NCBI GenBank assembly: GCA_008360975.2
Contig: CM039183.1
Span: forward strand, 43,453,850 to 43,517,849
Length of the DNA stretch: 64,000 nt
Direction: 5' to 3'
From: Lichenostomus cassidix
Lineage: Eukaryota > Chordata > Aves > Passeriformes > Meliphagidae
The notes under the pieces were generated by a model. The model did no database searches. It saw only the letters and a program-made list of their open reading frames with translations, and had not been told where the DNA came from. The position numbers were made by a program, and so were the translations under genes. Positions 27,301 to 35,660 of this stretch are shown in pieces. How positions within the stretch are numbered: position 1 is the stretch's first letter; each line of letters opens with the position of its first letter.

Positions 27301-30300
27301 AATCCATCCCCAAGTCTTGGGCTACCCAAAACCAGAACACATCTGACTACCTGCAGGCAGCCAGACACTCACTCCAGAGCTGCTGCCACATACATAGGGG
27401 TCTCAAAAGGGGACAGAGGTCCCAAAACTCTCACTATTGGTTATGAAACAAACTGCAGTCTGCCACAGATTTATGTCACTCAGGGATTCTTTTAAGTCCA
27501 AGAACAAACTGCTGCTGAATCTTTTTATTTAGTCAAGATTTTGTCAACATGATAAAATCTTTACAAATGCCTCGAGGTGTGTCAGAATGGCCACCGACTC
27601 AGATTGCAAGGCCATCTAGCCCAGCAGCCTGTCCCCAGCTGTACCTGCTAGCTTAGAGAGTCAGCAAAACAAGAGGACATGCACATACTTCTCCAAGCAA
27701 CCTCCAACTGCATCCACCTTGAGGGATTGCCTGTGTTTTGACTGTTTTTTCATCTTCAGTGGATTTCTTTTGCATATTTTAGTCTTCTCTTAACACATAC
27801 AAACTTTATGCATCCAAAAAATCCCTTGAAAAGGAACTCCGTGAGTTTGTGACTCACACCCTCAGGTCTCTCCTATTTTCATTTGCTTTCAGCCTCGTTT
27901 CCAGCTTCATTTGATGGCCCTAATTTTTATGTTGGGACATACAAAAATCCTACTCAGTCTCTCCCACTATGTAATTTCTCCACCAGAAGGAAGACCCCCA
28001 ACCTACCCATGCACTCCCTGTCTAAGAGCTGTTCTCTGTTTTTGGTCACTCATCATCTCCACATATTTCATCACCCTTTTTCACTCTATAAATTTCTAAA
28101 CAAGGAGGCCAGTAGGAAGCCACACATATTCTTCACAGAGAAATTGTGGTCTGTGCAAGCCCTTCAAGGATGCTGGTTACATGTGCCTTGGCAACACCTT
28201 CAAAATCTGGACCACCACTGCTGCTACATACAGTAAATCAGAAAAAGTGTAGTAAGAGAACTCATGATACAAATCACTCCTTCAAATGCAAGAAACACCT
28301 ATACCTTGAACTCTCCTTTGGATATCCAGAAGGTCAGAACATGTCCCCTGCCACAGGCCAATGGTCAGTCACTTTGGTGTATGGATAATGGATAATGCTT
28401 AGCATTAACCATCAGTTAAACTTAGCAAACAGTTCTCACAGTGTATCAGAATTTACTTTACAAGTGCCTTGACATATGCTGACTGTATTGTCAGCAGATG
28501 TATCATTTCATGAGCAACTAGAGTGTAAAATACTAAAAAAGTTAAGATCATTTAAAAATAAAAAAAGGGTGAGTTGGCTTTATGCACAAACAGTATGTCT
28601 AAGATATATAAGCAGTAACTAATCTGCACAAACACGAGGGGAAAGGTCATGTTAGAAAGGGGGAGAAGCTGAATATTGTGATAATTTTTTTCTCTAATCA
28701 TTCATGACTAAACAACGGCCATAGATCCTAAGGTGAGCTATGAATTTGAGGAATAAAAAGACAGCGTGGGTTACCTCAGTGCAGACCCTGCAACTGCAGT
28801 CAGACATGAAAGAGAAATCTAGTCCAGAAAGCTTCTCAGAACTCCTACAACATCTGTACACTACAAAATGCCTCATATCCCTGCAAAGTAAAGCTAAAAC
28901 ATGACCTGAAAATTAAAACCCACCAATTACACTATACCACTGGAAGACAGGGTGCAGGATAGTGGACATTACAGTCTGGTTGCTAACACCTTTTAGCAAA
29001 GAGATGCACTCCCTCTTTAAAGTAATGAATTTAGAGTAAAATTTAAGTGTTCCTCTTCCTTCTACTTTCTTACACTTTTTGTACACAAGCAGCCCCATTC
29101 CCACTCTAAATCCTCTTGTGAGAGATGACTGGTGTTTGAAGTATTTTAAACAAATTCCATGCTCTTCATCGAAGTTGGTGTGTGTAGACTTTGCGGCTTC
29201 ATGATCCCCCATTTATGGCAGAGATTAAAATAACATTAAGAGAAAATACAAGCAGGACTAGCTAATACTGCAGGATAAAGCAGAAGCCAGAGGAAATTTC
29301 CCTCCTTTTGCCCCTTAGCAACATACATCTGACTATTCCTTTTCTATTTGCTAAAAACTCTAAAGCAAGAAGTAATTTTATTAAGGAGATCCAAAATGCC
29401 AACTCCATTCTAAAAGAGTTTTTAAATGAGACAGTTCAGTTTTAGATGTTAGGGGAATGTTTCTATAACCCAGAAACATTTGCAAGCCATTACACAAAAA
29501 TAAACAAACAAGCTGCTCACTCTGTGCAGTGATTTTTAGGGCAAAAAAAGAAATTCACCAGAAATGAAAAATTGGTTTTAGCTTTCAGATTTAACAATAC
29601 ATTTATATACATAATCTTAACTTCACCCTGTTTTTTTCAAAGTCACAGACATAGGTTAAAGTGCGAATCCCAAAATAAAGAGAAGTAATTCAGGGCAAGT
29701 ACTGGGTTTCATCAAAGCATGGTTCCTGTCAAATGGGAAAGGGGGGAAAAGGGGCCTCAGGTGGGCGTTGTCTAAAGACCAACTTTACAGTCCATCTTTC
29801 CTTTTAGGGTATAACACTATTGAAATTGACAGGAACTAACATAGATGTATTTTTAGCATGTTAAACTTCTGGATTACACACATAGTTAACATACATTTGT
29901 GGCTTGTAGCAGAACAAATTACACACACACACAGTTATAGGTCCACCATGAAAACCAAGTGAAAAGAAAAAAGTGAGGAAGTACTTCTATTAAAAGAAAA
30001 AGTGTATCTCTATGTGTACAACAAAAATTAAAGTTTCTAACAAATGAGTGTTTTTTCCCTGTTCAACGACTAGGCATTTTTCCAGCTTGAATATTTCTGC
30101 AAAAAAGAATTTAGAAAATTTGAATTTATTTTTATAATGAAGTGACAATTGACTTAAAGCAGCAAAGCCTTCTACTCCCCATATGACCAACTGTTAATTT
30201 AAGAAGTTAATAAAAGTAATGATTAAAAAAATTGAACCAAGCTTGCCTTAGAAGATTCTCAATTCTTTCCTAAGTGGAGGTAACCCCTAATCCTTCCATT

Positions 30301-32890
30301 TTTCCACATCAGTTAGCTGTAGAGCAAACTGAAAAAACCTTAATAGAAGTGTGCTATTAAAACAAAGAGAATAATATGGGTTAGTGATAGAATTCAGTGC
30401 TATAAATCTTACATTCAAAAGCACCACATTGAAGACTACAATCTGTGAAAGTCTGTTTCCACTTAGATGAAATAAAAGTGCTCTCTTCTGTCTATGAAAA
30501 AAGGTTTTGTTGCCAGGGATTTTATGAGAAGTTGATACTAAACAATCACTTCACAGAGCTCCTTGCCTTTCTATTCATATGTGTTTTCGAACTCAAACAA
30601 CCCAGCTTCTCAACTGTTACAGATAGAAAGAGAACCCACATAAAATTGCTATACAAAATTATAATGTGCACTAAACATTACTTGTGTCAGCTTTATAATA
30701 CGTACTACCAACTAGCAATATGTTGGTAAATCCTGCTTGCCAAGTAACATCATAGAGCTTCATAAATACTCATTGCAAATGTACAATAAAAATGTGTAAT
30801 GTGAAGATGCATTTAAAACTGCTCAGCACATTTCCTATATTTCTCCTTTTCCTAGCCCTGTGCAGTTTGTGCTGTGCTTCTGTTCTGCACCAGAGATTCT
30901 GTTCTGAATCTGTGTCAGATTCAGTGGCACAGATAAAAGATAAAAGCCTCTGCATAGTGTGCAGACTGATACTGAAATGCCATTAATTGCAACTGCCCAT
31001 CCTTAGTACTGAGTAATGCTGGCAGAGCCCTGAAGTGATTCGGAAACAGACTCTATGCGAGTATTCTTTCAGGCAAAAACTACTTAGAACTGTTCTTTTT
31101 TGAGGGCATGGGCAAGTAACAGGGTCATTAAACTAAAGAAACCTAGACTGGTTAATCAATTTACTGGTCTTTGAAAACTCTGTCCTGTCTCTGTCACTTA
31201 CCTGACATGCTACTTGTTATCTTTGCTTCTCAGTGGCTGATTATACAGTCCACTATCTTTCAAGAATATGTTTGTGCTTTAAAAAGTGTATTTTTTACTT
31301 GGGTTGACTAATCAGTGGCCAAAGTAGAGTACAGAAGGCAAGAAAATGAACTAAGGGTCAAACTGAAGTCTGAACTCCACTTAATACTTCATCTCAGTCA
31401 GTCTCAGTAAACAACATCCATTTTCCACACAAGCATAAGCTGAATCCCTCAAAATTCTGGTTTTCAGATATGATTTCAGGATTTATCTTGGTTGTGGTGA
31501 CATGGACAATGAAAAAGGGTGTAAGTTAAGTGGCAGCACTATTATAACTCAGTGTAACCCAAGCAAGTTATACCTTGAGTTAATACCCTTAAAACATACT
31601 CAAGTGCATGGGAACTGCATCAAATTTTGAATGACTGCAGCCACATGGAGCTCTAGTTTCCCAAGTGTCCCTGTGCAGGTTAGTCCACCAAGCTGCATCT
31701 TAGACCCATGGTGCTAAACCACACTGGTTTATCTGGACAGGGAGGTGAGATTTAGTTTACCTGATTAATGCACTAAACACACTGTGCCTTCCTTACCAAG
31801 ACGTTTCTAAATATGTTACTCAGCATCTTCAACTGCCAGCCTAGGTGAGGCTTCAGAGGAAAAGGGGCAATAAGTAAGTGTGCAGTACCATTGCAGTGCT
31901 CTGAAGACATGCTGCCATTTTAAAGAGCTCTTCTTATGGCTGCTTTTGAGCAGCTCTGCTCCAGACAATCTGTTTCCAATCCCACCTTCAAACATCCTCC
32001 ACCATCTAAACATGCACACACAGCTCTGGGATGCAGATTCAGCTGTGAGACTTGCATGCACACATGGCTGAGATGTGCTTGTTGCCGAAAGCCTGCAATT
32101 ACTATAGATATTGACTTCCTCTGCCAAAGAGGTTCTTAAAGCAATGAACACCTGAGAGTGCCCAAGACATTAAGGGACAGAAAGCTGTCCTAGTGCTTAG
32201 AGGTGCAAGTCTTGGACATATCAGTCTGTCGGTTAGACACTGCTTCAGTTTTGTGACTCCAGCATGCTGGAACACACAAAACAGACCACAACGAGGATGT
32301 TGCTGAGCTGAACACACCGCGTATGAGAACAGAAAATGCCTGGGGATGGCGCTCACTCTGGCTAATTGATTGCACTTTCCTTATGCTCCTACTATCTGTT
32401 GCATTGTCTCCCACTAGAGGCTGTGCACAGCGAAGAATCTGCACCAGCCACAGTGTGAAATGAGAATCAACACGGCTCCGATACCTGACTGAACACAACT
32501 GGAACAATTAAGCTCTTTGGACCGGCCTCTGACCTCGGCGCTCTCACAACCCACACGAAACCCAACGAGCATCACCGCGCACCCACCCAAAGCTCCCCGG
32601 AGAGCCCTCATGAGCGGATCCAACCCTCCGGCAGCCAAAGGGGCCCCTAGACTCACATAGAGGGAGCGGACGGCCGCGCCGTAGAAGCGCAGCGCCGTGC
32701 TCAGCTCCAGCGCCTCCGAGCGCGCGTCGTCCCCGGGCTCCAGCTCGGCATCGCCGTGCTCCTCGCCGTGCGGCAGCAGCGCCAGGCGCTCTGCGGACAG
32801 TGCCAGCACGGGCAGCGCCAGGGCCAGCAGCGCCCAGCGCGGACAGCTCGGCGGGGCGCGCATCCCGACGGCTCCCGACGCCAGAGGCAT
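217..32890 (-). CDS. NID1: NID1, nidogen-1 (entactin): exons 1-15, 3' end of gene outside window
   Basis: Nidogen-1 is a secreted basement-membrane glycoprotein that links laminin (gamma-1 chain) to collagen IV and perlecan. Fifteen exons were placed by matching conserved nidogen residues and GT-AG sites: 32657-32890, 25966-26265, 24676-24905, 23600-24024, 22551-22700, 21045-21296, 19731-19931, 17686-17931, 16619-16762, 15367-15495, 12364-12507, 11480-11602, 3201-3425, 2413-2585, 217-343. They join to 3103 bases without a frameshift or stop. Domain order is signal peptide, NIDO, linker, EGF, G2 barrel, four EGF, thyroglobulin type-1, start of YWTD propeller. Human NID1 has 1247 residues, so about 210 residues (rest of propeller, last EGF) lie left of the window. 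The exon order and the presence of the thyroglobulin module fit NID1. NID2, the paralogue, carries two thyroglobulin modules; only one is seen here. Confidence 0.97.
893..1260. repeat. Inverted repeat, two 62-bp arms with a 244-bp spacer
   Basis: Bases 893-954 and 1199-1260 are reverse complements at 57 of 62 positions. The shared core includes a run around TTAATGTACACTGATGAATA. The spacer is not itself symmetrical. It could be a MITE-like DNA element with long terminal inverted repeats, but I see no clear target-site duplication. It is transcribed within NID1 pre-mRNA and could fold into a long hairpin. Confidence 0.8.
955..988. repeat. Tandem duplication of a 17-bp unit
   Basis: CATTCTGGTGGAATGAA at 955-971 is followed directly by the same unit with one change at 972-988. 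It sits at the left edge of the spacer of the inverted repeat. Confidence 0.85.
2413..2585 (-). CDS. NID1: NID1 exon 14: hinge and start of YWTD propeller
   Basis: Residues 935-992. After the split Cys it reads LSTAAPPVV, then a proline-rich hinge, then the first propeller strand [20 protein letters not shown] and the end KALLHIP. The acceptor is ttaccaag|GTCTGA (a weak pyrimidine tract, but the Cys codon and human alignment fix it). The donor is CCA|GTAAGT (phase 0). Confidence 0.93.
2586..3200 (-). other. NID1: NID1 intron 13
   Basis: 615 bp between the thyroglobulin exon and the hinge exon. No repeat or gene recognised. Confidence 0.85.
3201..3425 (-). CDS. NID1: NID1 exon 13: thyroglobulin type-1 module
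   Basis: Residues 860-934. It begins [12 protein letters not shown] and contains the family hallmarks: [17 protein letters not shown], the CWCV tetrad followed by [11 protein letters not shown], and a closing PPC. The last cysteine codon is split T|GT with exon 14 (phase 1). The acceptor follows a C-rich tract (ccccccag|AAGTAG) and the donor is CCAT|GTAAGT. Confidence 0.96.
3576..3593. repeat. Perfect 18-bp palindrome
   Basis: TGAAGGCATATGCCTTCA is its own reverse complement. It is intronic, with no neighbouring feature that explains it. Confidence 0.85.
5789..6048 (+). mobile_element. Solo LTR of an avian endogenous retrovirus, with 6-bp target duplication
   Basis: The 260-bp element starts TGTGGC and ends GCGACA, giving the TG...CA retroviral ends. 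It is flanked by identical CTGACT copies at 5783-5788 and 6049-6054. Inside are a TATA-like run (TATATATATA, about 5959-5969) and an AATAAA signal (5982-5987), followed by a downstream sequence of the kind seen in avian LTRs (CTGGGGTCCTTTTCTCTGC). The order promoter, poly(A) signal, 3' end gives the plus orientation, antisense to NID1. No internal viral genes are present, so it arose by LTR-LTR recombination. A 6-bp duplication is typical of alpha/beta-retrovirus-like (ERVK-class) elements; the class is inferred. Confidence 0.85.
6501..6550. mobile_element. Possible MIR-like SINE remnant
   Basis: The stretch CATTGCCTGCCTTGATGAGC and the following AGTTAGACAAAACAGG resemble a segment of amniote MIR-type SINEs that I recall. 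It is short and degraded, so this is a weak call. Confidence 0.3.
7735..7965 (+). mobile_element. Old CR1 LINE 3' end (degraded)
   Basis: The order of phrases follows the CR1 3' end: a GGTCCAGTTCCAGCAACCAC block, a TACAGAAAAATGCTCCTAAGAT block, and a final GTCAGACTAGATACACAGAA block near where CR1 has its 'agactagatgatc...' ending. It is heavily diverged and carries no intact reverse-transcriptase frame. The open frame on the opposite strand over this stretch is a by-product of the repeat. Confidence 0.5.
11480..11602 (-). CDS. NID1: NID1 exon 12: calcium-binding EGF module 5, with an extra RGD
   Basis: Residues 819-859. It starts [20 protein letters not shown] and ends [17 protein letters not shown]. 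The calcium-binding signature and six cysteines are present. The motif before the last cysteine is YRGDG where human has YQGDG, so a second RGD is present (bases 11502-11510). The acceptor is tttacag|ATGTAG and the donor is GGAG|GTAAAA (phase 1). Confidence 0.96.
11603..12363 (-). other. NID1: NID1 intron 11
   Basis: 761 bp. A purine-rich stretch with runs of A and G lies at about 11761-11804. Nothing else recognised. Confidence 0.85.
12364..12507 (-). CDS. NID1: NID1 exon 11: EGF-like module 4
   Basis: Residues 771-818. The reading is [20 protein letters not shown], then [12 protein letters not shown] and [15 protein letters not shown], collinear with human nidogen-1. The acceptor is cctgcag|CTGTTG and the donor is GAGG|GTGAGT, both phase 1. 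It is short and found by homology plus splice sites, not by open-frame length. Confidence 0.95.
12508..15366 (-). other. NID1: NID1 intron 10
   Basis: 2.86 kb. It contains a T/G low-complexity tract (12661-12730) and a local repeat of CTTCCAGCCATACT near 14528-14570. No gene recognised. Confidence 0.85.
12661..12730. repeat. (GTTTT)n low-complexity tract
   Basis: About 70 bp made almost only of G and T in GTTTT/GTTTTT units on the plus strand. On the NID1 transcript it reads as an A/C-rich tract. Confidence 0.85.
15367..15495 (-). CDS. NID1: NID1 exon 10: calcium-binding EGF module 3
   Basis: Residues 728-770. It starts with the calcium-binding EGF signature DIDEC and continues [20 protein letters not shown], then CECVEGYRF and TCVG. 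The acceptor is ccctag|ATATTG and the donor is GTTG|GTGAGT, both phase 1. The six-cysteine spacing is intact. Confidence 0.96.
15496..16618 (-). other. NID1: NID1 intron 9
   Basis: 1.12 kb. It contains a short GATCAGAA minisatellite (15781-15840). No gene recognised. Confidence 0.85.
15781..15840. repeat. GATCAGAA minisatellite, five imperfect units
   Basis: Five units each beginning GATCAGAA or GATCAAAA, spaced 9-14 bp apart, several followed by GCAAT. A local expansion of a simple unit. Confidence 0.75.
16619..16762 (-). CDS. NID1: NID1 exon 9: EGF-like module 2 with the classical RGD
   Basis: Residues 680-727. It is an EGF module ([31 protein letters not shown]) with an Arg-Gly-Asp at about residues 720-722 (bases 16635-16643). 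This corresponds to the single RGD of human nidogen-1, which has been linked to integrin binding. The acceptor is gccag|ATGGTG and the donor is TATG|GTATCA (phase 1). Confidence 0.96.
16763..17685 (-). other. NID1: NID1 intron 8
   Basis: 923 bp of AT-rich intron. Nothing recognised. Confidence 0.85.
17686..17931 (-). CDS. NID1: NID1 exon 8: G2 beta-barrel, part 3
   Basis: Residues 598-679. It encodes [27 protein letters not shown] and [14 protein letters not shown], then SNSIGPISG, closing the G2 barrel. The acceptor is ttgcag|TGATCA and the donor is AGTG|GTAGGT. A second GT four bases downstream (GTAG|GTATCA) would break the frame into exon 9, so the first is used. Confidence 0.96.
17932..19730 (-). 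other. NID1: NID1 intron 7
   Basis: 1.8 kb of intron. Nothing recognised. Confidence 0.85.
19731..19931 (-). CDS. NID1: NID1 exon 7: G2 beta-barrel, part 2
   Basis: Residues 531-597. It encodes [17 protein letters not shown], then [15 protein letters not shown] and [13 protein letters not shown], all typical of the nidogen G2 barrel. The acceptor is ctttag|GTGGGG and the donor is CTCTG|GTAAGG (phase 1). This exon is easily missed on length alone, but both splice sites and the frame are clear. Confidence 0.96.
19932..21044 (-). other. NID1: NID1 intron 6
   Basis: 1.1 kb of intron with an A-run near 20759-20770. Nothing else recognised. Confidence 0.85.
21045..21296 (-). CDS. NID1: NID1 exon 6: G2 beta-barrel, part 1
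   Basis: Residues 447-530. It starts [16 protein letters not shown] and holds the conserved [20 protein letters not shown] run. In mouse nidogen-1 the His and Tyr of the HSY motif and the Tyr nine residues on (His429, Tyr431, Tyr440) contact the perlecan IG3 domain; all three are present here. That role is from published structural work; the conservation is seen directly. It ends in the KNGFSITG motif. The acceptor is cccag|GTTCTC and the donor is ACTG|GTAACT (phase 1). Confidence 0.97.
21297..22550 (-). other. NID1: NID1 intron 5
   Basis: 1.25 kb of AT-rich intron. Nothing recognised. Confidence 0.85.
22551..22700 (-). CDS. NID1: NID1 exon 5: EGF-like module 1
   Basis: Residues 397-446, a single EGF module with six cysteines (CANNRHQC, then the typical nidogen CCSC, then RQC). 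It starts VFRYNTD as in human and ends CVAEG. The acceptor is ctccag|TGTTTC and the donor is GAAG|GTAACT. Both flanking introns are phase 1, so the exon is one self-contained module. Confidence 0.96.
22701..23599 (-). other. NID1: NID1 intron 4
   Basis: 899 bp of intron. Nothing recognised. Confidence 0.85.
23600..24024 (-). CDS. NID1: NID1 exon 4: end of G1 and acidic Ser/Thr-rich linker
   Basis: Residues 255-396. The start ([11 protein letters not shown]) closes the G1 globule. The rest is a poorly conserved, flexible linker rich in Glu, Asp, Ser and Thr, ending in a proline-rich stretch and the conserved [14 protein letters not shown] before EGF 1. It is the largest exon seen (425 bp). 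The acceptor is gacag|AGGCAG and the donor is ATAG|GTAAGG (phase 1). The linker differs most from human, including the acidic tyrosine stretch discussed under findings. Confidence 0.95.
24025..24675 (-). other. NID1: NID1 intron 3
   Basis: 651 bp. The only phase-2 intron of the visible part of the gene. Nothing recognised in it. Confidence 0.85.
24676..24905 (-). CDS. NID1: NID1 exon 3: second half of NIDO domain
   Basis: Residues 179-254 plus two bases. It begins [20 protein letters not shown], which is essentially identical to mammalian nidogen-1, and ends in [10 protein letters not shown]. The acceptor is ccacag|AGAAAC and the donor is TACAA|GTATGC (phase 2). The lysine codon is completed by the first base of exon 4. 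Confidence 0.96.
24906..25965 (-). other. NID1: NID1 intron 2
   Basis: 1.06 kb of AT-rich intron. Nothing recognised. Confidence 0.85.
25966..26265 (-). CDS. NID1: NID1 exon 2: NIDO domain
   Basis: Residues 79-178. It carries the strongly conserved NIDO core: [20 protein letters not shown], then YYRED, and further on [15 protein letters not shown]. The acceptor is ttattag|GTTACC and the donor is AAG|GTAAAT; both flanking introns are phase 0, giving exactly 300 bp. The NIDO domain forms the N-terminal globule G1 of nidogens. Nothing in the exon looks damaged. Confidence 0.96.
26266..32656 (-). other. NID1: NID1 intron 1
   Basis: 6.4 kb first intron. It contains an old CR1 fragment in minus orientation (27590-28105). 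The rest is unassigned, and I see no alternative exon. First introns often carry enhancers, but nothing in the sequence lets me place one. Confidence 0.85.
27590..28105 (-). mobile_element. Old CR1 LINE 3' fragment, antisense
   Basis: The plus strand shows, in order, GGCCATCTAGCCCAGCAGCC, GGAACTCCGTGAGTTTGTGA, TTTGATGGCCCTAATTTTTA, a pyrimidine-rich TTTCTCCACCAG, and CACTCTATAAATTTCT. These follow the reverse complement of an ancient CR1 subfamily shared by sauropsids. It is strongly diverged, with no coding capacity. It lies in the same orientation as NID1 transcription. Confidence 0.5.
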
Positions 32891-33130
32891 GTCCCGCCGC
32901 TATAAGCGCGGGCAGCAGGCCGGCGGGCGGCGGGGCTGCGGCCAATGGCTGCGCGGAGCGGGCGGGGACAGCAGCCCCGGGACCCCCTGCGACCGCTCCC
33001 TCCCACAGCCCCGAGCGCGGCTCGGCCAGCGGGGCTCGGCCAGGGAGTCTGTCTCGGCTCGGGGCTTCGCTTGCGGGAGCAAAGAGGCGTCCGCGCCAGC
33101 ACGCCGGACCGACTCTCGGGAGCGCTCTGG
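32520..33130 (-). promoter_or_regulatory. NID1: CpG island and probable NID1 promoter
   Basis: A sharp rise in C+G and CpG surrounds NID1 exon 1. Just upstream of the ATG are a CCAAT box (inverted on the NID1 strand, 32942-32946, 52 bp from the first ATG) and GC boxes (GGGCGG at 32925-32930, GGGCGGGG at 32960-32967). No TATA box is present in the NID1 direction. The transcription start cannot be fixed from sequence alone. Confidence 0.75.
32657..32890 (-). CDS. NID1: NID1 exon 1: signal peptide and start of NIDO domain
   Basis: This exon encodes residues 1-78. A hydrophobic core ([13 protein letters not shown], about residues 19-31) forms the signal peptide. The mature start then has the nidogen pattern: [19 protein letters not shown], then [12 protein letters not shown]. 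The donor is TAT|GTGAGT (phase 0) and joins to VTTNGI in exon 2, as in human. The first ATG at 32890 and a second in-frame ATG at 32863 both have G at -3 and both leave the signal peptide intact. I took the upstream one; the exact start is uncertain. The exon lies inside a CpG island. Confidence 0.93.
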
Positions 33131-35019
33131 GGGCGCTGGGATGGGGACGCTCAACCGCTTTGGGGATCAGTGTGGCTTGTGGGGAGCGAAAGTCGGGAAG
33201 CTAAATCGGTGCGGGGTGGTTGGCATCCGGCACATGCTTTCAAAGCACCACGGCCAGGGCCGGAGGGTTTCTGAGTTAGTTTGGAAAATGTGTGCTCAAA
33301 GTCACCCCAGCAGCTGCAGTACCTCCCAACAGCCAGCGCACCGAGATCAAATACCAAAATCAACATGAAACAAAAATCTGACTCCCTGTGCTGTCTTCTG
33401 AAATAATTTTGATACCAGGTGCTCGTTGTTGGGGGAAATGAATAAATACATTGGAATGTGTTTCATAAATTAACAGCATCCATGTCAGAATTGCATTTGG
33501 TTGTAAAATAAAACTAAAAAATAATTTAAATAAATCTGCAAATAAAAAATTACTGATTATATGAAATACAGAGAAAACAAATATGGGATATAGAGATGTA
33601 TTACTTCTGACAATGTCTTCTTGTTTTATGGTGTAGTCCCACTCCCTTGGAAAACTCAGAAGAAACGGAAGCATGGTTATATTTCATATATTTTTCCTAA
33701 AACATCCAAGCAAGGACAGCAGGATTAAATATTGGCCAGTAATGTGTATGCTGTGATATTTCCACAGAATGTTTACAGCAAAAAAAATCACCTGAGGGAA
33801 GGCAGCCAAAATGTACCCACATGCTTTTTGCATGGCATTTTACTTTTCCTTAAATGCCTGCGCTTTTTTTCGTATAAGAAAACATAATTCTGCATTTGGC
33901 AAATTCCAAGAGCACAAGACATTCCTCAGTAGAACTATTACCATGCCTACCCAGAAGAGAAACACATCCCATCACCATTATCACTAGCAACTACTTTCTA
34001 TTGGATTCTGTATGTCAGTGAAAACAGTCACTGAGACAAGGAGTTTGGTGGTCTGGGAGGAAGTCAAGTCTTCTCTCCTTCAGCTCTCACTGTACTGTCA
34101 CCTGCAACTTCCCTCCGAAATTTCAGAGCTTATAAGATAGTAACTCGTGGATTCATGAAATCTGTGGTTTTGTATATATCCAGGAATATGTGGCTAAGCT
34201 CTGCTACAAAAGCAGTCTCTTGGCTGGATCACCACTGTCTCTGAGCATAGTCATGCCCACAAAGATGACTCAATATCCAGCCAAAGTATCTTTCTCCTCA
34301 TCTGACAAATCAATACTTAAACCACAAGCAGTTAAGCCAACTGTAACTTCTTACCCACATTAAATGTGTGCACTGGCATATCAATGGCTGCCTTCCCCAC
34401 AAAATCATCTTCCCATTATAAACCTGCCCACCCCTGCATAAATCTGTTTCCAAATGTGTAGAACCTTAAGGTTCTTGTGCTTGTGCAACTCAGTTCCACA
34501 GCAAAGAAAAAGCCTAAATTAAACCCCACAAAAACACCAGAACCTCAGATACACATTCACCAAAAAATGCCGGCGTTGCTGTTAGGCTTAAAATTTTTCA
34601 CAGCCACATTTTCCTTTACTACGATAGACTCAACAAGAGGCAGATATACACGAAACAAGAAGAAAACTCGGAGGGGTAACATTTTCCTGTCAGATTCACA
34701 TGATTTCCTAGTATTACGTCCAGAATTTGGAGGGCAATGACCACTGGGAGGCAAGGAACTTAGTGTTGAAAATTTGAAATAGATTTGAAGGCTCAAGAGC
34801 TAAATATCTACATCTGCATTTTTAAAACATGGGGTAATAGCCATGTTAGGGTAAATCCTTTGTCCTTTAGTCAGCATATTGAGATTGTTTAGTCTACATT
34901 TACCTTAAGAGGATTGCAGTGTTTCTGTTGTAGCTGAACAAGTTTACCTTGTATGCAGCTCCCACTGTGAGCAGTAATAAGAATTGTTACTTTAAGATTA
35001 AAAAAAAAAAAAATTCCTG

Positions 35020-35660
35020 TTGTCCTTTCTAGCATCTTCAACAATGACCTAAAAAGGGGTGGAAAAGCATGTTTACTTATAATGTAATTAATTGGAAGAT
35101 ATTAATTGCTAACTCCAACCAGAATGGGGAATGCAAAAGGCTTCAGCATGATTTAAGAAGGGAAGGAAAGTATTTAGACGCAAACCGAAATATCACAATT
35201 GAGAAAGACCTTCCAGAACACAGCTGGTAAATACCGAGAACTCCACATTTTCATTGGATATTAAATCAGATATTACAGCAGTTTACAAAGCAGCAGTATC
35301 CCCTTAGCAGCCACTGAGAGCCTGTAAAACAAAGGAGTTGGGTTTATTTAGTTACAAGGGGGTGACATTTTCTAAAGGCATATAATGACACTGCTTTTCC
35401 AGAGGTTGCTTGTGAGATCAGAGATGTCACAGAAAATTCACCACTGGAGAGACTTCAGACTGAAACTGTAAAAAAGATCAGGAGCCAGAAGGAAGTGACG
35501 TACAAGAAATTGCTGAAGAACCAAACACGTCTACTTGATTAAATTATAACGGGGAGGAGATTTGGTTAAGATCATGCATCAAAGATATATGGAGCATTTT
35601 CAACTCAAATATCTGAAGAGTGCTACCAAAGAGATGGAGGAATTAAATGGGTGAGTCTGA
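35020..35660 (+). mobile_element. Possible very old CR1 remnant
   Basis: CTAGCATCTTCAACAATGAC resembles the CR1 reverse-transcriptase end (the 'I/F-N-D-L' codons), and GAGTTGGGTTTATTTAGTT with a later CTAAAGGCATATAATGACA resembles its 3' part. The agreement is patchy and the limits are guesses. Confidence 0.3.

Noticed and set aside
32901..32906. TATAAG just upstream of the NID1 ATG
   Set aside because: It reads TATAAG only on the plus strand; in the NID1 direction it is CTTATA, and it lies too near the ATG.
32697..33368. Long open frames (up to 223 codons) on the plus strand and other frames across the NID1 CpG island
   Set aside because: They are GC-rich low-complexity readings over NID1 exon 1 and its promoter; composition (Ala, Arg, Ser, Gly, Pro) is what random CpG-island frames give.
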